Origin: Luteimonas terrae | GTDB taxonomy: Bacteria > Pseudomonadota > Gammaproteobacteria > Xanthomonadales > Xanthomonadaceae | DNA length: 64,000 bases | Direction: 5' to 3' | NCBI RefSeq assembly: GCF_004358165.1 | Contig: NZ_SMTG01000002.1 | Location: 1,178,001 to 1,242,000 of the forward strand | Notes under the pieces: generated by a model | What the model saw: only the letters and a program-made list of their open reading frames with translations | Told to the model about the DNA's origin: nothing | The model's database searches: none | Translations under genes and position numbers: made by a program | In this document: positions 36,616 through 45,022 of the stretch, one piece after another | How the letters are laid out: the number at the start of each line of letters is the position of its first letter | Position numbering within the stretch: the stretch's first letter is position 1

Positions 36616-37236
36616 TCAGAGCTTGGGAATGCGCAGCGTCTTGCTGACCATCATCGCGCCCGACGCGGCGAACAGCAGCACCAGCGGGTGCAGCAGCCAT
36701 GGACCGAGCTGCACCTGGCCCAGCCACAGCGCATCGCCGATGCGGCCCTGCCACGCAGCGATCGCCAGCACGATCACGAGCAGCAGGCTCGATGGAATCG
36801 GCGTGCCCTCGAAGTACTTCACCTTGTCGCTGCCCTGCGACAGCGTTTCGGCGGTCACGTTGTAGCGCGCAAGGCGACTGACGCCACAGCAGACGAAGCC
36901 GCTCAGCACGATCCAGTCCCAGCCGCCCTGCATGCCGCAGGCGTAGGCCAGCGCCGCGGGCGCCACGCCGAACGAGATGACATCGGCCAGCGAATCGAGC
37001 TCGCGCCCCAGCGTGGACGCGACCTTGCGCCAGCGCGCGATGCGACCGTCGAGCGCGTCGAAGACGAAGGCCAGCGGGATCAGGGCCATGCCGGCCAGCA
37101 GAAAGCGTACGTCCTCGTCCTGCAGATACCGCAGGGCGGCGAACACCGCGCCGGTGCCGCAGAACGCGTTGCCCAGGGTGAACCAGTCGGCGAGCTGGAA
37201 GTCGCGCAGCATCGAAAAGTGGCGGGGTCGTGACAT
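36616..37236 (-). CDS. pssA: CDP-diacylglycerol-serine O-phosphatidyltransferase
   Basis: Membrane enzyme of 206 aa making phosphatidylserine from CDP-diacylglycerol and L-serine, the first step to phosphatidylethanolamine. The CDP-alcohol phosphatidyltransferase signature is complete: Asp60, Asp63-Gly64, Ala67-Arg68, Gly77, Asp81 and Asp85 in DALDGRIARW...LGRELDSLADV. About six membrane helices are predicted. I start at the ATG at 37236 (MSRPRHFSMLRDF), with GGAGAT before it. It is the short type of PssA found in Gram-positives and many Proteobacteria, not the E. coli PLD-type enzyme. Confidence 0.92.
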   Translation of the reverse strand: MSRPRHFSMLRDFQLADWFTLGNAFCGTGAVFAALRYLQDEDVRFLLAGMALIPLAFVFDALDGRIARWRKVASTLGRELDSLADVISFGVAPAALAYACGMQGGWDWIVLSGFVCCGVSRLARYNVTAETLSQGSDKVKYFEGTPIPSSLLLVIVLAIAAWQGRIGDALWLGQVQLGPWLLHPLVLLFAASGAMMVSKTLRIPKL

Positions 37237-37309
37237 CGGATCTCCAGGCGTCGAGGGCGCGGTCCAGTGGCCGATGGTGCCCAAGCGGACAGTGCCCCCG
37301 GCGTGAGCG

Positions 37310-37338
37310 TTGACAGATAGATATCAATTCGATATCAA
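37310..37338 (+). promoter_or_regulatory. Promoter of the SPFH/RHH operon with overlapping direct-repeat operator
   Basis: A perfect -35 TTGACA (37310-37315), 17 bp spacer and TATCAA (37333-37338) form a good sigma-70 promoter. The 9-mer GATATCAAT occurs twice, at 37320-37328 and 37331-37339, with an 11 bp period, so that it covers the spacer and -10. This looks like the operator of a dimeric repressor; the RHH protein of the same operon is the obvious candidate. Confidence 0.65.
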
Positions 37339-37363
37339 TCGATCAAACCAAGGAGATGCCGCG

Positions 37364-38215
37364 ATGAAAGAGAACCCGATCCGCTCCCTGCCGGGCATCC
37401 CGGTCCTGCTGGTCCAGATCGCGGTCATGGGCGCCTGCGCCTGGGGCCTGGCCGCGGGCGGTGGGGCGGCGCCCCTGCTGGCGATCGTCATCGCGCTGCT
37501 GACCCTGTTCTCGCTGATCGGCCACTACATGGTCGAGCCCAACCAGGCCGCGGTGCTCAGCCTGTTCGGCAAGTACGTCGGCACGGTCAAGGAAGCGGGC
37601 CTGCGCTGGAACAACCCCTTCCTGACCAAGAAGAAGGTGTCCTTGCGCGTGCGCAACTTCGAGAGCGGCCGGCTCAAGGTCAATGAACTCGAAGGCAGCC
37701 CGATCGAGATCGCCGCGGTCATCGTCTGGCGCGTCGTCGATTCGGCCGAAGCCGTCTTTAACGTCGACGATTACGCGAGCTTCGTGCACATCCAGTCCGA
37801 GGCCGCGCTGCGCGCGATGGCGACCAGCTATCCCTATGACCAGCACGAGGACGGCCAGATCTCGCTGCGCAGCCATCCGGTCGAGATTTCCGAGCGGCTC
37901 AAGGAGCAGCTCGACGAGCGTCTGACCGCGGCCGGCGTCGACGTGGTCGACGCGCGCATCAGCCACCTCGCCTACGCGCCCGAGATCGCCCACGCGATGC
38001 TGCAGCGCCAGCAGGCGAACGCGGTCATCGCCGCGCGCACGCGCATCGTGTCCGGCGCGGTCGGCATGGTCGAGATGGCGCTGGCCGAGCTGCAGAAGAG
38101 CGGCGTGGTCACGCTGGACGAAGAACGCAAGGCGGCGATGGTCAGCAACCTGCTGGTCGTGCTGTGCGGCGATCGCGGCACGCAGCCGATCGTCAACACC
38201 GGCTCGCTGTACTGA
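37364..38215 (+). CDS. SPFH/prohibitin-like membrane protein
   Basis: Protein of 283 aa with two N-terminal membrane helices (about 11-30 and 34-54) and an SPFH (band 7) domain: [56 protein letters not shown], then the helical part with [33 protein letters not shown] proteins oligomerise on membranes and scaffold microdomains or proteases. The start at 37364 has a near-perfect ribosome site (AAGGAGA). The stop overlaps the next start by one base. First gene of a five-gene overlapping operon; molecular role unknown. Confidence 0.9.
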   Translation: MKENPIRSLPGIPVLLVQIAVMGACAWGLAAGGGAAPLLAIVIALLTLFSLIGHYMVEPNQAAVLSLFGKYVGTVKEAGLRWNNPFLTKKKVSLRVRNFESGRLKVNELEGSPIEIAAVIVWRVVDSAEAVFNVDDYASFVHIQSEAALRAMATSYPYDQHEDGQISLRSHPVEISERLKEQLDERLTAAGVDVVDARISHLAYAPEIAHAMLQRQQANAVIAARTRIVSGAVGMVEMALAELQKSGVVTLDEERKAAMVSNLLVVLCGDRGTQPIVNTGSLY

Positions 38216-38556
38216 TGGCCGCGCATCACATCGCCGCCCTCGTGTTCGCACTGATGGCGATCCCGGCCTTCCTGTCGGCGCGCTGGCTGGTGCAGGGGCG
38301 ACTGCCGCTGTCGGCCGGCAGCGGGCGCATGACGGTGCGCGACAAGGCCGTGCTCGACGACAGGCTGGCGCGCCTGCTGCGCATGATCGGGCTGGCGATG
38401 CTCGCCACCGCCATCGGGCTTGCGCTGTGGGGCGACGACGAACGCCGCCTGCTGGTGCTGATCGTGGTGATGTTCCTCGCCGTCAACGGCTTGGCCGCGG
38501 CCTGCATCTTCACCGTCGCCAGCGCCAAGCGCCGCGCCCGCGGAGGCGGCGGGTGA
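38215..38556 (+). CDS. Hypothetical three-helix membrane protein
   Basis: Protein of 113 aa not assigned to a family. It has predicted membrane segments near residues 4-20, 57-73 and 80-100, joined by a charged amphipathic stretch ([19 protein letters not shown]), and a basic C-terminus ([10 protein letters not shown]). It starts at the ATG overlapping the SPFH stop (TGATG) and overlaps the RHH gene by 4 bp, so it is surely cotranslated with both. Confidence 0.75.
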   Translation: MAAHHIAALVFALMAIPAFLSARWLVQGRLPLSAGSGRMTVRDKAVLDDRLARLLRMIGLAMLATAIGLALWGDDERRLLVLIVVMFLAVNGLAAACIFTVASAKRRARGGGG

Positions 38557-38747
38557 GCGAGAAGAAGGCCTATCCGCTGCGCATCCACGCCGACATCCTC
38601 GCGGCGGTGCAGCGCTGGGCCGACGACGATCTGCGCAGCGCCAACGCGCAGATCGAATACCTGCTGCGCGATGCGTTGCGCCGTGCCGGCCGCATTCCCG
38701 CGCCGAACCTCCCCGCGACAACAGATGAAGGATCCAACAATGAGTGA
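38553..38747 (+). CDS. Arc-type ribbon-helix-helix DNA-binding protein
   Basis: Protein of 64 aa beginning at [44 protein letters not shown] (read as strand, helix A, turn, helix B) is an Arc/MetJ-type ribbon-helix-helix with PLRIH as the DNA-contacting strand. A short flexible Pro/Thr/Asn tail follows. Small dimers of this type bind tandem operator repeats about one helical turn apart, which is what lies at the operon promoter. It overlaps its neighbours on both sides. It is not followed by a recognisable toxin. Confidence 0.85.
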   Translation: MSEKKAYPLRIHADILAAVQRWADDDLRSANAQIEYLLRDALRRAGRIPAPNLPATTDEGSNNE

Positions 38748-38919
38748 GCGCTGGCAGTACAAGGTGGAAGAGGTCCGCCTCGGCATGCTCGGCAGTATCA
38801 AGCCGGCGGCGATCGAAGAGCGATTGCAGGCGCTGGGGCTGCAAGGCTGGGAGCTCGTCAACGCGGTGCACGCCTCGCCAGTTGGCCCAACCCTGCTGTT
38901 TCTGAAGCGCCGCGCATGA
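38740..38919 (+). CDS. DUF4177 family small protein
   Basis: Protein of 59 aa with the DUF4177 pattern: [11 protein letters not shown] near the start and [15 protein letters not shown] in the middle, ending in LLFLKRRA. These proteins are small alpha/beta folds of unknown function. An AAGGA ribosome site precedes the ATG at 38740, inside the end of the RHH gene (8 bp overlap); the stop overlaps the protease start by 4 bp. Confidence 0.8.
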   Translation: MSERWQYKVEEVRLGMLGSIKPAAIEERLQALGLQGWELVNAVHASPVGPTLLFLKRRA

Positions 38920-39743
38920 GCACGCATGTGGGCACACGTCCGCGCCTGCGCCAGGACCTGCGCATCGCGGTTCTGCTTGCGGGTTTCAGCGCGCTGGCGA
39001 CCGTGGCGGTGATTCCCTACCTGCTGCAGATCGATCCCACGCGCATGCCGGCCTCGTCGCCCTCGCTGACGGCGCTGGTCGCGATCCAGGCGATGACGAT
39101 GTTCATCGTGTGCGCCCTGCTCGCCTGGGCCGGCCTGCGCATGGGACACCGCGTGGGCCTGGGCGCGCCGTTGCTGCAGCGCTGGGTCAACCGGCATGGC
39201 GATGCGGGCCTGCGCGATCGCGCGCCGTGGCAGGCGATCGCACTCGGCATCGCCGCGGGCATCGCGCTGCTGGTGCTGTCGCGCGTGCTCGATCCGCTGC
39301 TGCTGCCGCAGACGCAGGTCGAGATGACCGACATCGCCGGTGCGCGCAGCGCGCTGTACGGCCTGCTCGCGTCGTTCTACGGCGGCATCGTCGAAGAAGT
39401 GCAGCTGCGCCTGTTCCTGATGACGCTGGTGGCGTGGGCCGCGACCTGGCTGACGCGTCGGCGCGCGGGCTTCGACGGCACGCTGTCGCCGCGCATCGCG
39501 TGGCTGGCGATCCTGGTCGCGGCGCTGCTGTTCGGCGTCGGCCATCTGCCGGCGGCCGTCATGGTCTGGGGCCTCGACGCGGGCGTGGTGTTCCGCACGC
39601 TGCTGCTCAACGGCATCGGCGGCGTGGTCTTCGGCTGGCTGTTCTGGAAGCGCGGCTTCGAGATGGCGGTGCTCGCACATTTCGCCGCGGATCTCGTGCT
39701 GCATGCGCTGGTCCCGTTGCTGCTGCCGCACGCGGCCCTGTGA
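38916..39743 (+). CDS. CPBP family intramembrane glutamic protease
   Basis: Membrane protein of 275 aa with about eight helices and the CPBP/Abi motifs: Glu160-Glu161-x-x-x-Arg165 in [14 protein letters not shown], a His in FGVGHLPAA and a His in [12 protein letters not shown]. Members cleave prenylated or membrane proteins (Rce1-like) or protect against bacteriocins. It is the last gene of the SPFH operon; a pairing of an SPFH scaffold with a membrane protease recalls HflKC-FtsH, but that link is inference. Confidence 0.88.
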   Translation: MSTHVGTRPRLRQDLRIAVLLAGFSALATVAVIPYLLQIDPTRMPASSPSLTALVAIQAMTMFIVCALLAWAGLRMGHRVGLGAPLLQRWVNRHGDAGLRDRAPWQAIALGIAAGIALLVLSRVLDPLLLPQTQVEMTDIAGARSALYGLLASFYGGIVEEVQLRLFLMTLVAWAATWLTRRRAGFDGTLSPRIAWLAILVAALLFGVGHLPAAVMVWGLDAGVVFRTLLLNGIGGVVFGWLFWKRGFEMAVLAHFAADLVLHALVPLLLPHAAL

Positions 39744-39787
39744 CTCGGGCACACTGGTCGCGACATCCACGGAACCGGAGTTCACCC

Positions 39788-40168
39788 ATGCGAGTCCATC
39801 CCCTGCTGCTGGCTGCCCTGCTCTGTGCCGCGACCGGCACCGTCTGCGCACAGGGCGCGCCCGACGCCGAAGCAACGTCGGCGCGCGTGCTCGACCAGCT
39901 CGACGCCGGCGATTTCGCGGCTGTGACCGCGGGCTTCGACGCGCAGATGTCGGCTGCGCTCGATGCCGACAAGCTGCGCGCGGTGCAGACGCAGATCGAG
40001 GCCGCCGGGCCCGTGACCTCGCGCGACGCGCCGCGTGTCACGCAGCAGGCGGGCATGACGGTCGTGGTGACGCGGATCCATCGCGCGCAGGCCAGTCTCG
40101 ATGCGACCGTCGCGATCGACGCCGCGGGACGCGTGGCCGGGCTGCATTTCGCTCCTGCCACGCCCTGA
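39788..40168 (+). CDS. DUF3887-like secreted protein
   Basis: Small exported protein of 126 aa. A Sec signal peptide (MRVHPLLLAALLCAATGTVCAQ) is followed by a SnoaL/DUF3887-like fold: VLDQLDAGDFAAVTAGFDAQMSAAL, then strands [28 protein letters not shown] and GRVAGLHFAP. This domain often occurs N-terminal to hydrolases; here it stands alone. A GGAG ribosome site lies before the ATG at 39788. Confidence 0.7.
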   Translation: MRVHPLLLAALLCAATGTVCAQGAPDAEATSARVLDQLDAGDFAAVTAGFDAQMSAALDADKLRAVQTQIEAAGPVTSRDAPRVTQQAGMTVVVTRIHRAQASLDATVAIDAAGRVAGLHFAPATP

Positions 40169-40182
40169 CCGCACCGCCTCGC

Positions 40183-40992
40183 ATGCACATCGCCGCCTCG
40201 CGTCGCATCCTGCTCAACACGCCGGACGTCGAACTCTGGCCCGCCCGCCTGCTGCGGGCGCGCGGCAACCGCGATGCACGCGTGCTGTCGCGCGCCAGCA
40301 CGGTATTGCGGCGCAAAAGCGACGGTCGTTATCTGGCCGCGGTGCTGCCCGAAGGCATCGTCGGACTGATGCCGCGCTGGCAAGCCGAGGCCGGGATCGA
40401 CGACGCGCTGGATCTGCTCGACGCCGGCGTGATGCCGGCCACGCAGATGCCCGCACACCTCCTGCCGCTTGACCAGGTCGAAGCACGCCTCGACGCGCTG
40501 GGCCTCGATGCCGAGGCCTACGCCGCGCGCACCGGGCTGGCGCTGGTCGCCGAACCTGCATGGCTGGTGCTCGCCGGTTTCGACCGCTACCGCCGCCCGC
40601 TGTGGCTCGAGGGTGCGACCGCGCGCGCGTGGCAGGGGCTGCGCGATGCCGCTGCGCGCGACGACGTGGTGCTCGAGGCGGTCTCGGGCTATCGCAGCCA
40701 TGACTACCAGCTCGGCATCTTCGAACGCAAATGCGCGCGCGGCCTGTCGCTCGATGAAATCCTCGCCGTCAACGCCGCCCCCGGCTACAGCGAACACCAT
40801 GCGGGCAGCGCACTCGACATCAGCGCGCCGGGCGAACCGGCCGCGGAGCCTTCGTTCGAGCGCACCCGTGCGTTCGACTGGCTGCAACGCCACGCGGGCA
40901 CACACGGCTTCACCATGAGCTACCCGCGCGACAATCCGCACGGCATCGTCTACGAGCCCTGGCACTGGCGCTACGACCCGCCCGCGGACTGA
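40183..40992 (+). CDS. M15 family D-alanyl-D-alanine carboxypeptidase (VanY-like)
   Basis: Protein of about 269 aa whose C-terminal half is an M15B peptidase: SGYRSHDYQLGIFERK, the zinc motif YSEHHAGSALDIS (H-x6-D) and EPWHWRY with the third His. These enzymes trim D-Ala from peptidoglycan stem peptides. The N-terminal ~110 residues are not recognised, and no signal peptide is visible from the ATG at 40183, so export or a cytoplasmic recycling role is unclear. It follows the DUF3887 gene by 14 bp. Confidence 0.8.
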   Translation: MHIAASRRILLNTPDVELWPARLLRARGNRDARVLSRASTVLRRKSDGRYLAAVLPEGIVGLMPRWQAEAGIDDALDLLDAGVMPATQMPAHLLPLDQVEARLDALGLDAEAYAARTGLALVAEPAWLVLAGFDRYRRPLWLEGATARAWQGLRDAAARDDVVLEAVSGYRSHDYQLGIFERKCARGLSLDEILAVNAAPGYSEHHAGSALDISAPGEPAAEPSFERTRAFDWLQRHAGTHGFTMSYPRDNPHGIVYEPWHWRYDPPAD

Positions 40993-41007
40993 ACACCGCG
41001 GCGCCGC

Positions 41008-41379
41008 TCAACGTCTGAGCGCGCCCACCGCCTGCAGCACCCAGCCGAGCATCGTCAGCATGCCGCCCCATGGCGCGAAGAACGACGGGCCACCGAAGAG
41101 GTGCCGCGAGACCAGCGCGCCAGAGAACAGCAGCGTGCCGAGCAGCAGCGCCACCAGCGAGGCGAGTTCAAGACCGCCGCGCACCGCACGCCCCAGCACC
41201 ACCAGCACGATGCCGTGGCCGAAGGCGAACACCGCCGCGGTCTGCAGGGCGGCGCGGGCGTCGCCAACGACGGCATGCGCGGCGTAGGCCGAGAGCCCGA
41301 CCGACAGACCCGCCAGCAGCGCGCCAGCTGCGATCAGCCCACCGATGTGGCTCGCATTGCGTGTGGATCGAAATCCCAA
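41008..41379 (-). CDS. DUF423 family membrane protein
   Basis: Membrane protein of about 123 aa with four helices. GALLAGLSVGLSAYAAHAV, TAAVFAFGHGIVLVVLG, GTLLFSGALVSRHLFG and APWGGMLTMLGWVLQAVGAL are DUF423 (YgdD-like) blocks. I propose the TTG at 41379 as start because GGAGG sits 5 nt before it and the family begins near this point; an ATG at 41454 in the same frame would add 25 non-conserved residues. Function unknown. Confidence 0.8.
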   Translation of the reverse strand: MGFRSTRNASHIGGLIAAGALLAGLSVGLSAYAAHAVVGDARAALQTAAVFAFGHGIVLVVLGRAVRGGLELASLVALLLGTLLFSGALVSRHLFGGPSFFAPWGGMLTMLGWVLQAVGALRR

Positions 41380-41440
41380 GACCGCCTCCGATGCGCTGTC
41401 ATGCCGCGGCGTCCGCACGAACGCCGGAGAAACCCGAAGC

Positions 41441-41484
41441 CTGAAACGACACACGCCGCATCCCGGGGGACGCGGCGTGTGTCG
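41441..41484 (-). terminator. Terminator after the SRPBCC gene
   Basis: A 13 bp perfect stem CGACACACGCCGC/GCGGCGTGTGTCG with a 12 nt loop, followed on the minus strand by TTTCAG. It separates the SRPBCC gene from DUF423. Confidence 0.6.
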
Positions 41485-41504
41485 TGGAGCGTGTGCGGCT
41501 GGGC

Positions 41505-42782
41505 TTACTGGGCCGGCGCTGCCGCGGGCGCCTCGGCGGCCGCTTCGCCTTCGGCCGGCGCCGGGGCTTCGGCGGCCGGTGCCGGTGCGGCAGCCGGTGC
41601 TGCAGCGGCCGGCGCGGCGTTCGGATCGCGCAGCGTCCAGAACACTTCGAACTCGCCGTTCTCGGTGAACGCGTTGTCGATGCCGTTGCGGTAGTTCTCG
41701 TACGGCCGGTCGGTGACTTCGTAGCCCTGCGTCAGCGCCCAGGCGCGAACGGCATTGCGCACGTTGTCCAGCTCGGCCATGAAGCCCTTGTAGTTGGCCT
41801 TGGCGACGCGGGCGCGCGGCACGAACACCGACTTCACCGGGCCCAGCAGTTCCAGACCGGTCATCTCGACGGCATCAGTGGTCGACGCGGCGACCGGCGC
41901 CGGTGCGGCGGCAGCCTCCTCCCCCTCGCCTTCGGCAGCAGCCGGGGCGGCCGGCGCGGCCGGACCGGTGCCCTTCTTGCGGACCGGCATGGCCAGATCG
42001 AAGGTGTAGGTCTCGCGGCCCAGCTCGGTGGTGATGATGCGCAGCGGGCCGGCGGCTTCGAGGTTGTTGGCGGCGATGGTGCGGTTGATCCACTCCAGGT
42101 TCGCCTTCATCGAGTCCTGGATGACCTGGTTGCTGCGCTCGACCGCGCCGGCGCTGACGACCAGCAGGTTCTCGGCCGGACGATCGGCGGCGGTCAGGTC
42201 GGCCAGCGTGCTGCCTTCGGCGCGGTAGTCGACGTTCGGCACGGCGGCCAGCATGTTCGACAGACGGCCCAGGCCGAGCTTCATGCCGTCACCGACGTTG
42301 CGGCTGACGTAGAGGCCGGCGAAGCGACCCAGCAGGTCCCAGCCGTAGTCGACGTTGTAGGTCTGGGTGATTTCGATGTTGCGGTTGTTGCGACCGGTCG
42401 GCTTGAGCGCGAAGGTCATCGTCTTGTTGTCGCCGCGGGTCGGATCGGTCACGGCGTAGGCGACGCGGGTGCCCGGCTCGGATTCGGTGATTTCCCAGCT
42501 GCCTTCGCCCACGCGCTTGATGCTGGAGTTGTAGGCGATCTTGGCGCCGACGCCAGCGTCCGGGCCGGACGTGGTGAGCTGGGCGTTCGGGTCGTAGGCG
42601 GTGACCGGCGACCAGTCCTTGAAGCGGCGCACCGCATTGAGCGTGTCGAACACGATCGTCTGGCGACGGTTGGTTTCCACCGACTCGGTCAGCGTGCGGC
42701 TGGAGGGAAGCAGGACGGCCACCACCAGGAACAGCACGGCGACGATGACGCAAGAGATCAGCAGTTCGAGCAGACGGGTCAT
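41505..42782 (-). CDS. Membrane-anchored SRPBCC (polyketide cyclase-like) protein
   Basis: Protein of 425 aa. One N-terminal membrane helix (LLELLISCVIVAVLFLVVAVLL) is followed by an SRPBCC/START-like domain (about 38-195; VFDTLNAVRRFKDWSPVTAYDPNAQL, YNVDYGWDLLGRFAGLYVSRNVGDGMK), which in this family binds hydrophobic ligands. A second part (about 215-395) resembles a GyrI-like domain (GPLRIITTELGRETYTFDLAMPVRK), interrupted by an Ala/Glu linker near 275-300. The tail is Ala/Pro/Glu-rich. Export via the helix would put the domains in the periplasm; role unknown. GGAG precedes the ATG. Confidence 0.75.
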   Translation of the reverse strand: MTRLLELLISCVIVAVLFLVVAVLLPSSRTLTESVETNRRQTIVFDTLNAVRRFKDWSPVTAYDPNAQLTTSGPDAGVGAKIAYNSSIKRVGEGSWEITESEPGTRVAYAVTDPTRGDNKTMTFALKPTGRNNRNIEITQTYNVDYGWDLLGRFAGLYVSRNVGDGMKLGLGRLSNMLAAVPNVDYRAEGSTLADLTAADRPAENLLVVSAGAVERSNQVIQDSMKANLEWINRTIAANNLEAAGPLRIITTELGRETYTFDLAMPVRKKGTGPAAPAAPAAAEGEGEEAAAAPAPVAASTTDAVEMTGLELLGPVKSVFVPRARVAKANYKGFMAELDNVRNAVRAWALTQGYEVTDRPYENYRNGIDNAFTENGEFEVFWTLRDPNAAPAAAAPAAAPAPAAEAPAPAEGEAAAEAPAAAPAQ

Positions 42783-42991
42783 TCAGAGTTCTCCAGGACC
42801 TAGATCCGGCCTGAGGCGGCACAGACCGGCAATCGTACCAAGTTGCGTGTGACCGGGCGAGTCCATCGCAGCATCGATGAATGAGGGATGCCCGGGCGTC
42901 GCGCCGGGCTTCCCCCACACCTTCCGTGACGGATGCACGAGCGCCTTGTCGGCGCATGGACGGGGCATGCGGAAACCGCGCGGGCGGCGGG

Positions 42992-43633
42992 TCAGACCAG
43001 CTGCAGCTCGAAGGCCTTGAGCACGGCGCGGGTGCGATCGCGCACGCCCAGCTTGCTGAGGATGTTCGACACGTGGTTCTTGATCGTGCCCTCGGCCACA
43101 CCCAGCGAATTGGCGATCTCCTTGTTGGAGAAGCCGCCGGCCATCAGGCGCAGGATCTCGGTCTCGCGATCGGTCAGCGGGTCCGGCCGGTCGAGGCTGA
43201 CGAACTCGTTGCGCATCTGCTCCAGACCCGTGAGCAGACGCTGGGTCACCGCGGGCTGCACCAGCGAACCGCCGTCGGCGACGGTGCGGATCGCGCCGAC
43301 CAGCTGTTCCAGCGAGACGTCCTTGAGCAGGTAGCCCTTGGCGCCGGCCTTCAGGCCCGCCAGCACCAGCTGGTCGTCGTCGAACGTGGTCAGGATGATG
43401 GTCGGCGGCAGGCGTCCGTCGCGCGACAGCGACTGGATGGCCTCGAGGCCCGACATCGCCGGCATGCGCATGTCCATCAGCACGACGTCGGGCTTGACCT
43501 CGGGAATCAGCGTGACGGCCTGCTGGCCGTCGGAGGCCTCGGCGACCACTTCGATGCCCCCGTCCAGCGCGAGCAGCGAACGGATGCCCTGGCGGACCAG
43601 GGTCTGGTCGTCGACCAGGCAGACTCGGATCAT
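42992..43633 (-). CDS. NarL-family response regulator of a DesK-type system
   Basis: Response regulator of 213 aa with receiver acid pair Asp8-Asp9, phospho-acceptor Asp54 (VLMDMRMP), Lys near 105 (YLLKDV) and a LuxR-type DNA-binding domain (LTDRETEILRLMAGGFSNKEIA, VAEGTIKNHVSNILSKL). Its ATG overlaps the stop of the sensor kinase gene, so it is the cognate partner. This LiaR/DesR-like group commonly regulates a membrane-related operon, but no such target is adjacent. Confidence 0.9.
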   Translation of the reverse strand: MIRVCLVDDQTLVRQGIRSLLALDGGIEVVAEASDGQQAVTLIPEVKPDVVLMDMRMPAMSGLEAIQSLSRDGRLPPTIILTTFDDDQLVLAGLKAGAKGYLLKDVSLEQLVGAIRTVADGGSLVQPAVTQRLLTGLEQMRNEFVSLDRPDPLTDRETEILRLMAGGFSNKEIANSLGVAEGTIKNHVSNILSKLGVRDRTRAVLKAFELQLV

Positions 43634-44853
43634 GGTGCTTCCCCTCGTGGATGGATGCCGTCGGGCGTGCGTCCCCGGCGCGCAGCATCGCGCAGCCCGG
43701 TCGTGTCCGCCAGCGGCAGTTCCAGGCGCAGCACGAAACCGCGATCGGGCGCGGTCTCGACCTGCAGCGTGCCGCCGTAGGCGGCAAGACGCTCGCGCAT
43801 GCCGGTCAGACCGTTGCCCGCGCGCGCCGCTTCCGCGCCGCGGCCGTCGTCGCGTGCGTCGAGGCGGATCGCATCGCGATCCTGCGCATAGCGCAGCCGC
43901 AGCAGGCTCGCGCCCGAATGCCGCACGGCATTGGTGATGATTTCCTGCGTGCAGCGCAGCAGCACGTGGGCGCGCTCGGGATCGTCGACGACGAACTGCA
44001 CCGGCAACTGCATGTCGACCTGCAGGCTGGGCACGTGTTCGGCCAGCGGCAGCAGCGTGGCGCGCATGTCGATGGCGTCGTCGTCGCGCAGCTGGCTCAC
44101 CGCCTCGCGGACGTCGCTGAGCAGCAGCTTGGCCAGCGTCTGCGCCTGCCCCACGTGGTCCTGCGCCTGGCCGCTGGCGAGATGGCTGGCGATTTCGAGG
44201 TTCAGGCTCAGCGCCGTGAGGTGGTGGCCCAGCAGATCGTGCAGCTCGCGCGAGATGCGGGTACGCTCGTTGACGCGCACGCTCTCGGCCAGCAGCGCAC
44301 GCGTGGCCCGCAATTCGGCGTTGAGCCGGCGCTGGTCCTCGCGGGCCTGCGCCTGCTGGCGCGCGACGAGGCCGGTGACGAAGGCGAAGCCGGTGAAGCC
44401 CACGTACAGCGCCGCCTGCAGCACCGCTTCTGCCCAGGTGAAGTCGAAACCGCGCACGTAGACCGGCACGATGACGAATTCGCAGGCCACCAGCAGCGCC
44501 ACGCCCACCCAGAGCGGCAGCAGCCACGGCAGTGCACAGGCCACCACCATCAGCAGGATGCTGCCCAGGCCGCTCTGGCTGTAGTAGCTGATCGCGATCG
44601 CGCTGCCGGCGAGCACCAGCACCAGCAGATGGTCGAGGCTGCGGATGCGGCGTTCGCCAAGCCCGCGGGTCAGCCATGCGTAGCTGAGGCCGAAGATCGC
44701 CCACGCCGTCCAGGCATGACGCATGTCCGCGCCGCCGCCGAGCGCCTGCTCCACCGGCGCCATCGACAGCATCACCAGCGGCACGCCAATGACCGCCCAG
44801 GTGAACAGGCCGGCGATGCGCAGGAGTCGGTTGTGGTTCAGATGGGCGAGCAT
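43630..44853 (-). CDS. DesK/LiaS-type sensor histidine kinase
   Basis: Membrane sensor kinase of 407 aa. Residues 1-160 hold about six helices with no large periplasmic domain, so it probably senses the membrane itself. The HisKA_3 box is RTRISRELHDLLGHHLTALS with phospho-acceptor His205; the ATPase domain has the N box (EIITNAVRHSG), G1 (DARDDGRG) and GNGLTGMRERL. Coupled to the response regulator by a 4 bp overlap. Confidence 0.9.
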   Translation of the reverse strand: MLAHLNHNRLLRIAGLFTWAVIGVPLVMLSMAPVEQALGGGADMRHAWTAWAIFGLSYAWLTRGLGERRIRSLDHLLVLVLAGSAIAISYYSQSGLGSILLMVVACALPWLLPLWVGVALLVACEFVIVPVYVRGFDFTWAEAVLQAALYVGFTGFAFVTGLVARQQAQAREDQRRLNAELRATRALLAESVRVNERTRISRELHDLLGHHLTALSLNLEIASHLASGQAQDHVGQAQTLAKLLLSDVREAVSQLRDDDAIDMRATLLPLAEHVPSLQVDMQLPVQFVVDDPERAHVLLRCTQEIITNAVRHSGASLLRLRYAQDRDAIRLDARDDGRGAEAARAGNGLTGMRERLAAYGGTLQVETAPDRGFVLRLELPLADTTGLRDAARRGRTPDGIHPRGEAP

Positions 44854-45022
44854 GGCGGCATGTTAGGCACACGCACGCCACGGCGGGACGGGCCTGAAGT
44901 CATGCCGACGGGTCGCCCCTACCGGGCCGGCATGCAATAATCCGGCCCTGTGCGACGCGCAGCGGCAGGAGCGCCGCGACCGGCCGCAGCGCGCGTCCAA
45001 CAGTCGTCTTACGGAGTCTGGA

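Noticed and set aside
38553..38919. RHH protein plus DUF4177 protein as a toxin-antitoxin pair
   Set aside because: DUF4177 is not a known toxin family, the genes sit inside a longer membrane-protein operon, and there is no RelE-, MazF- or VapC-like motif.
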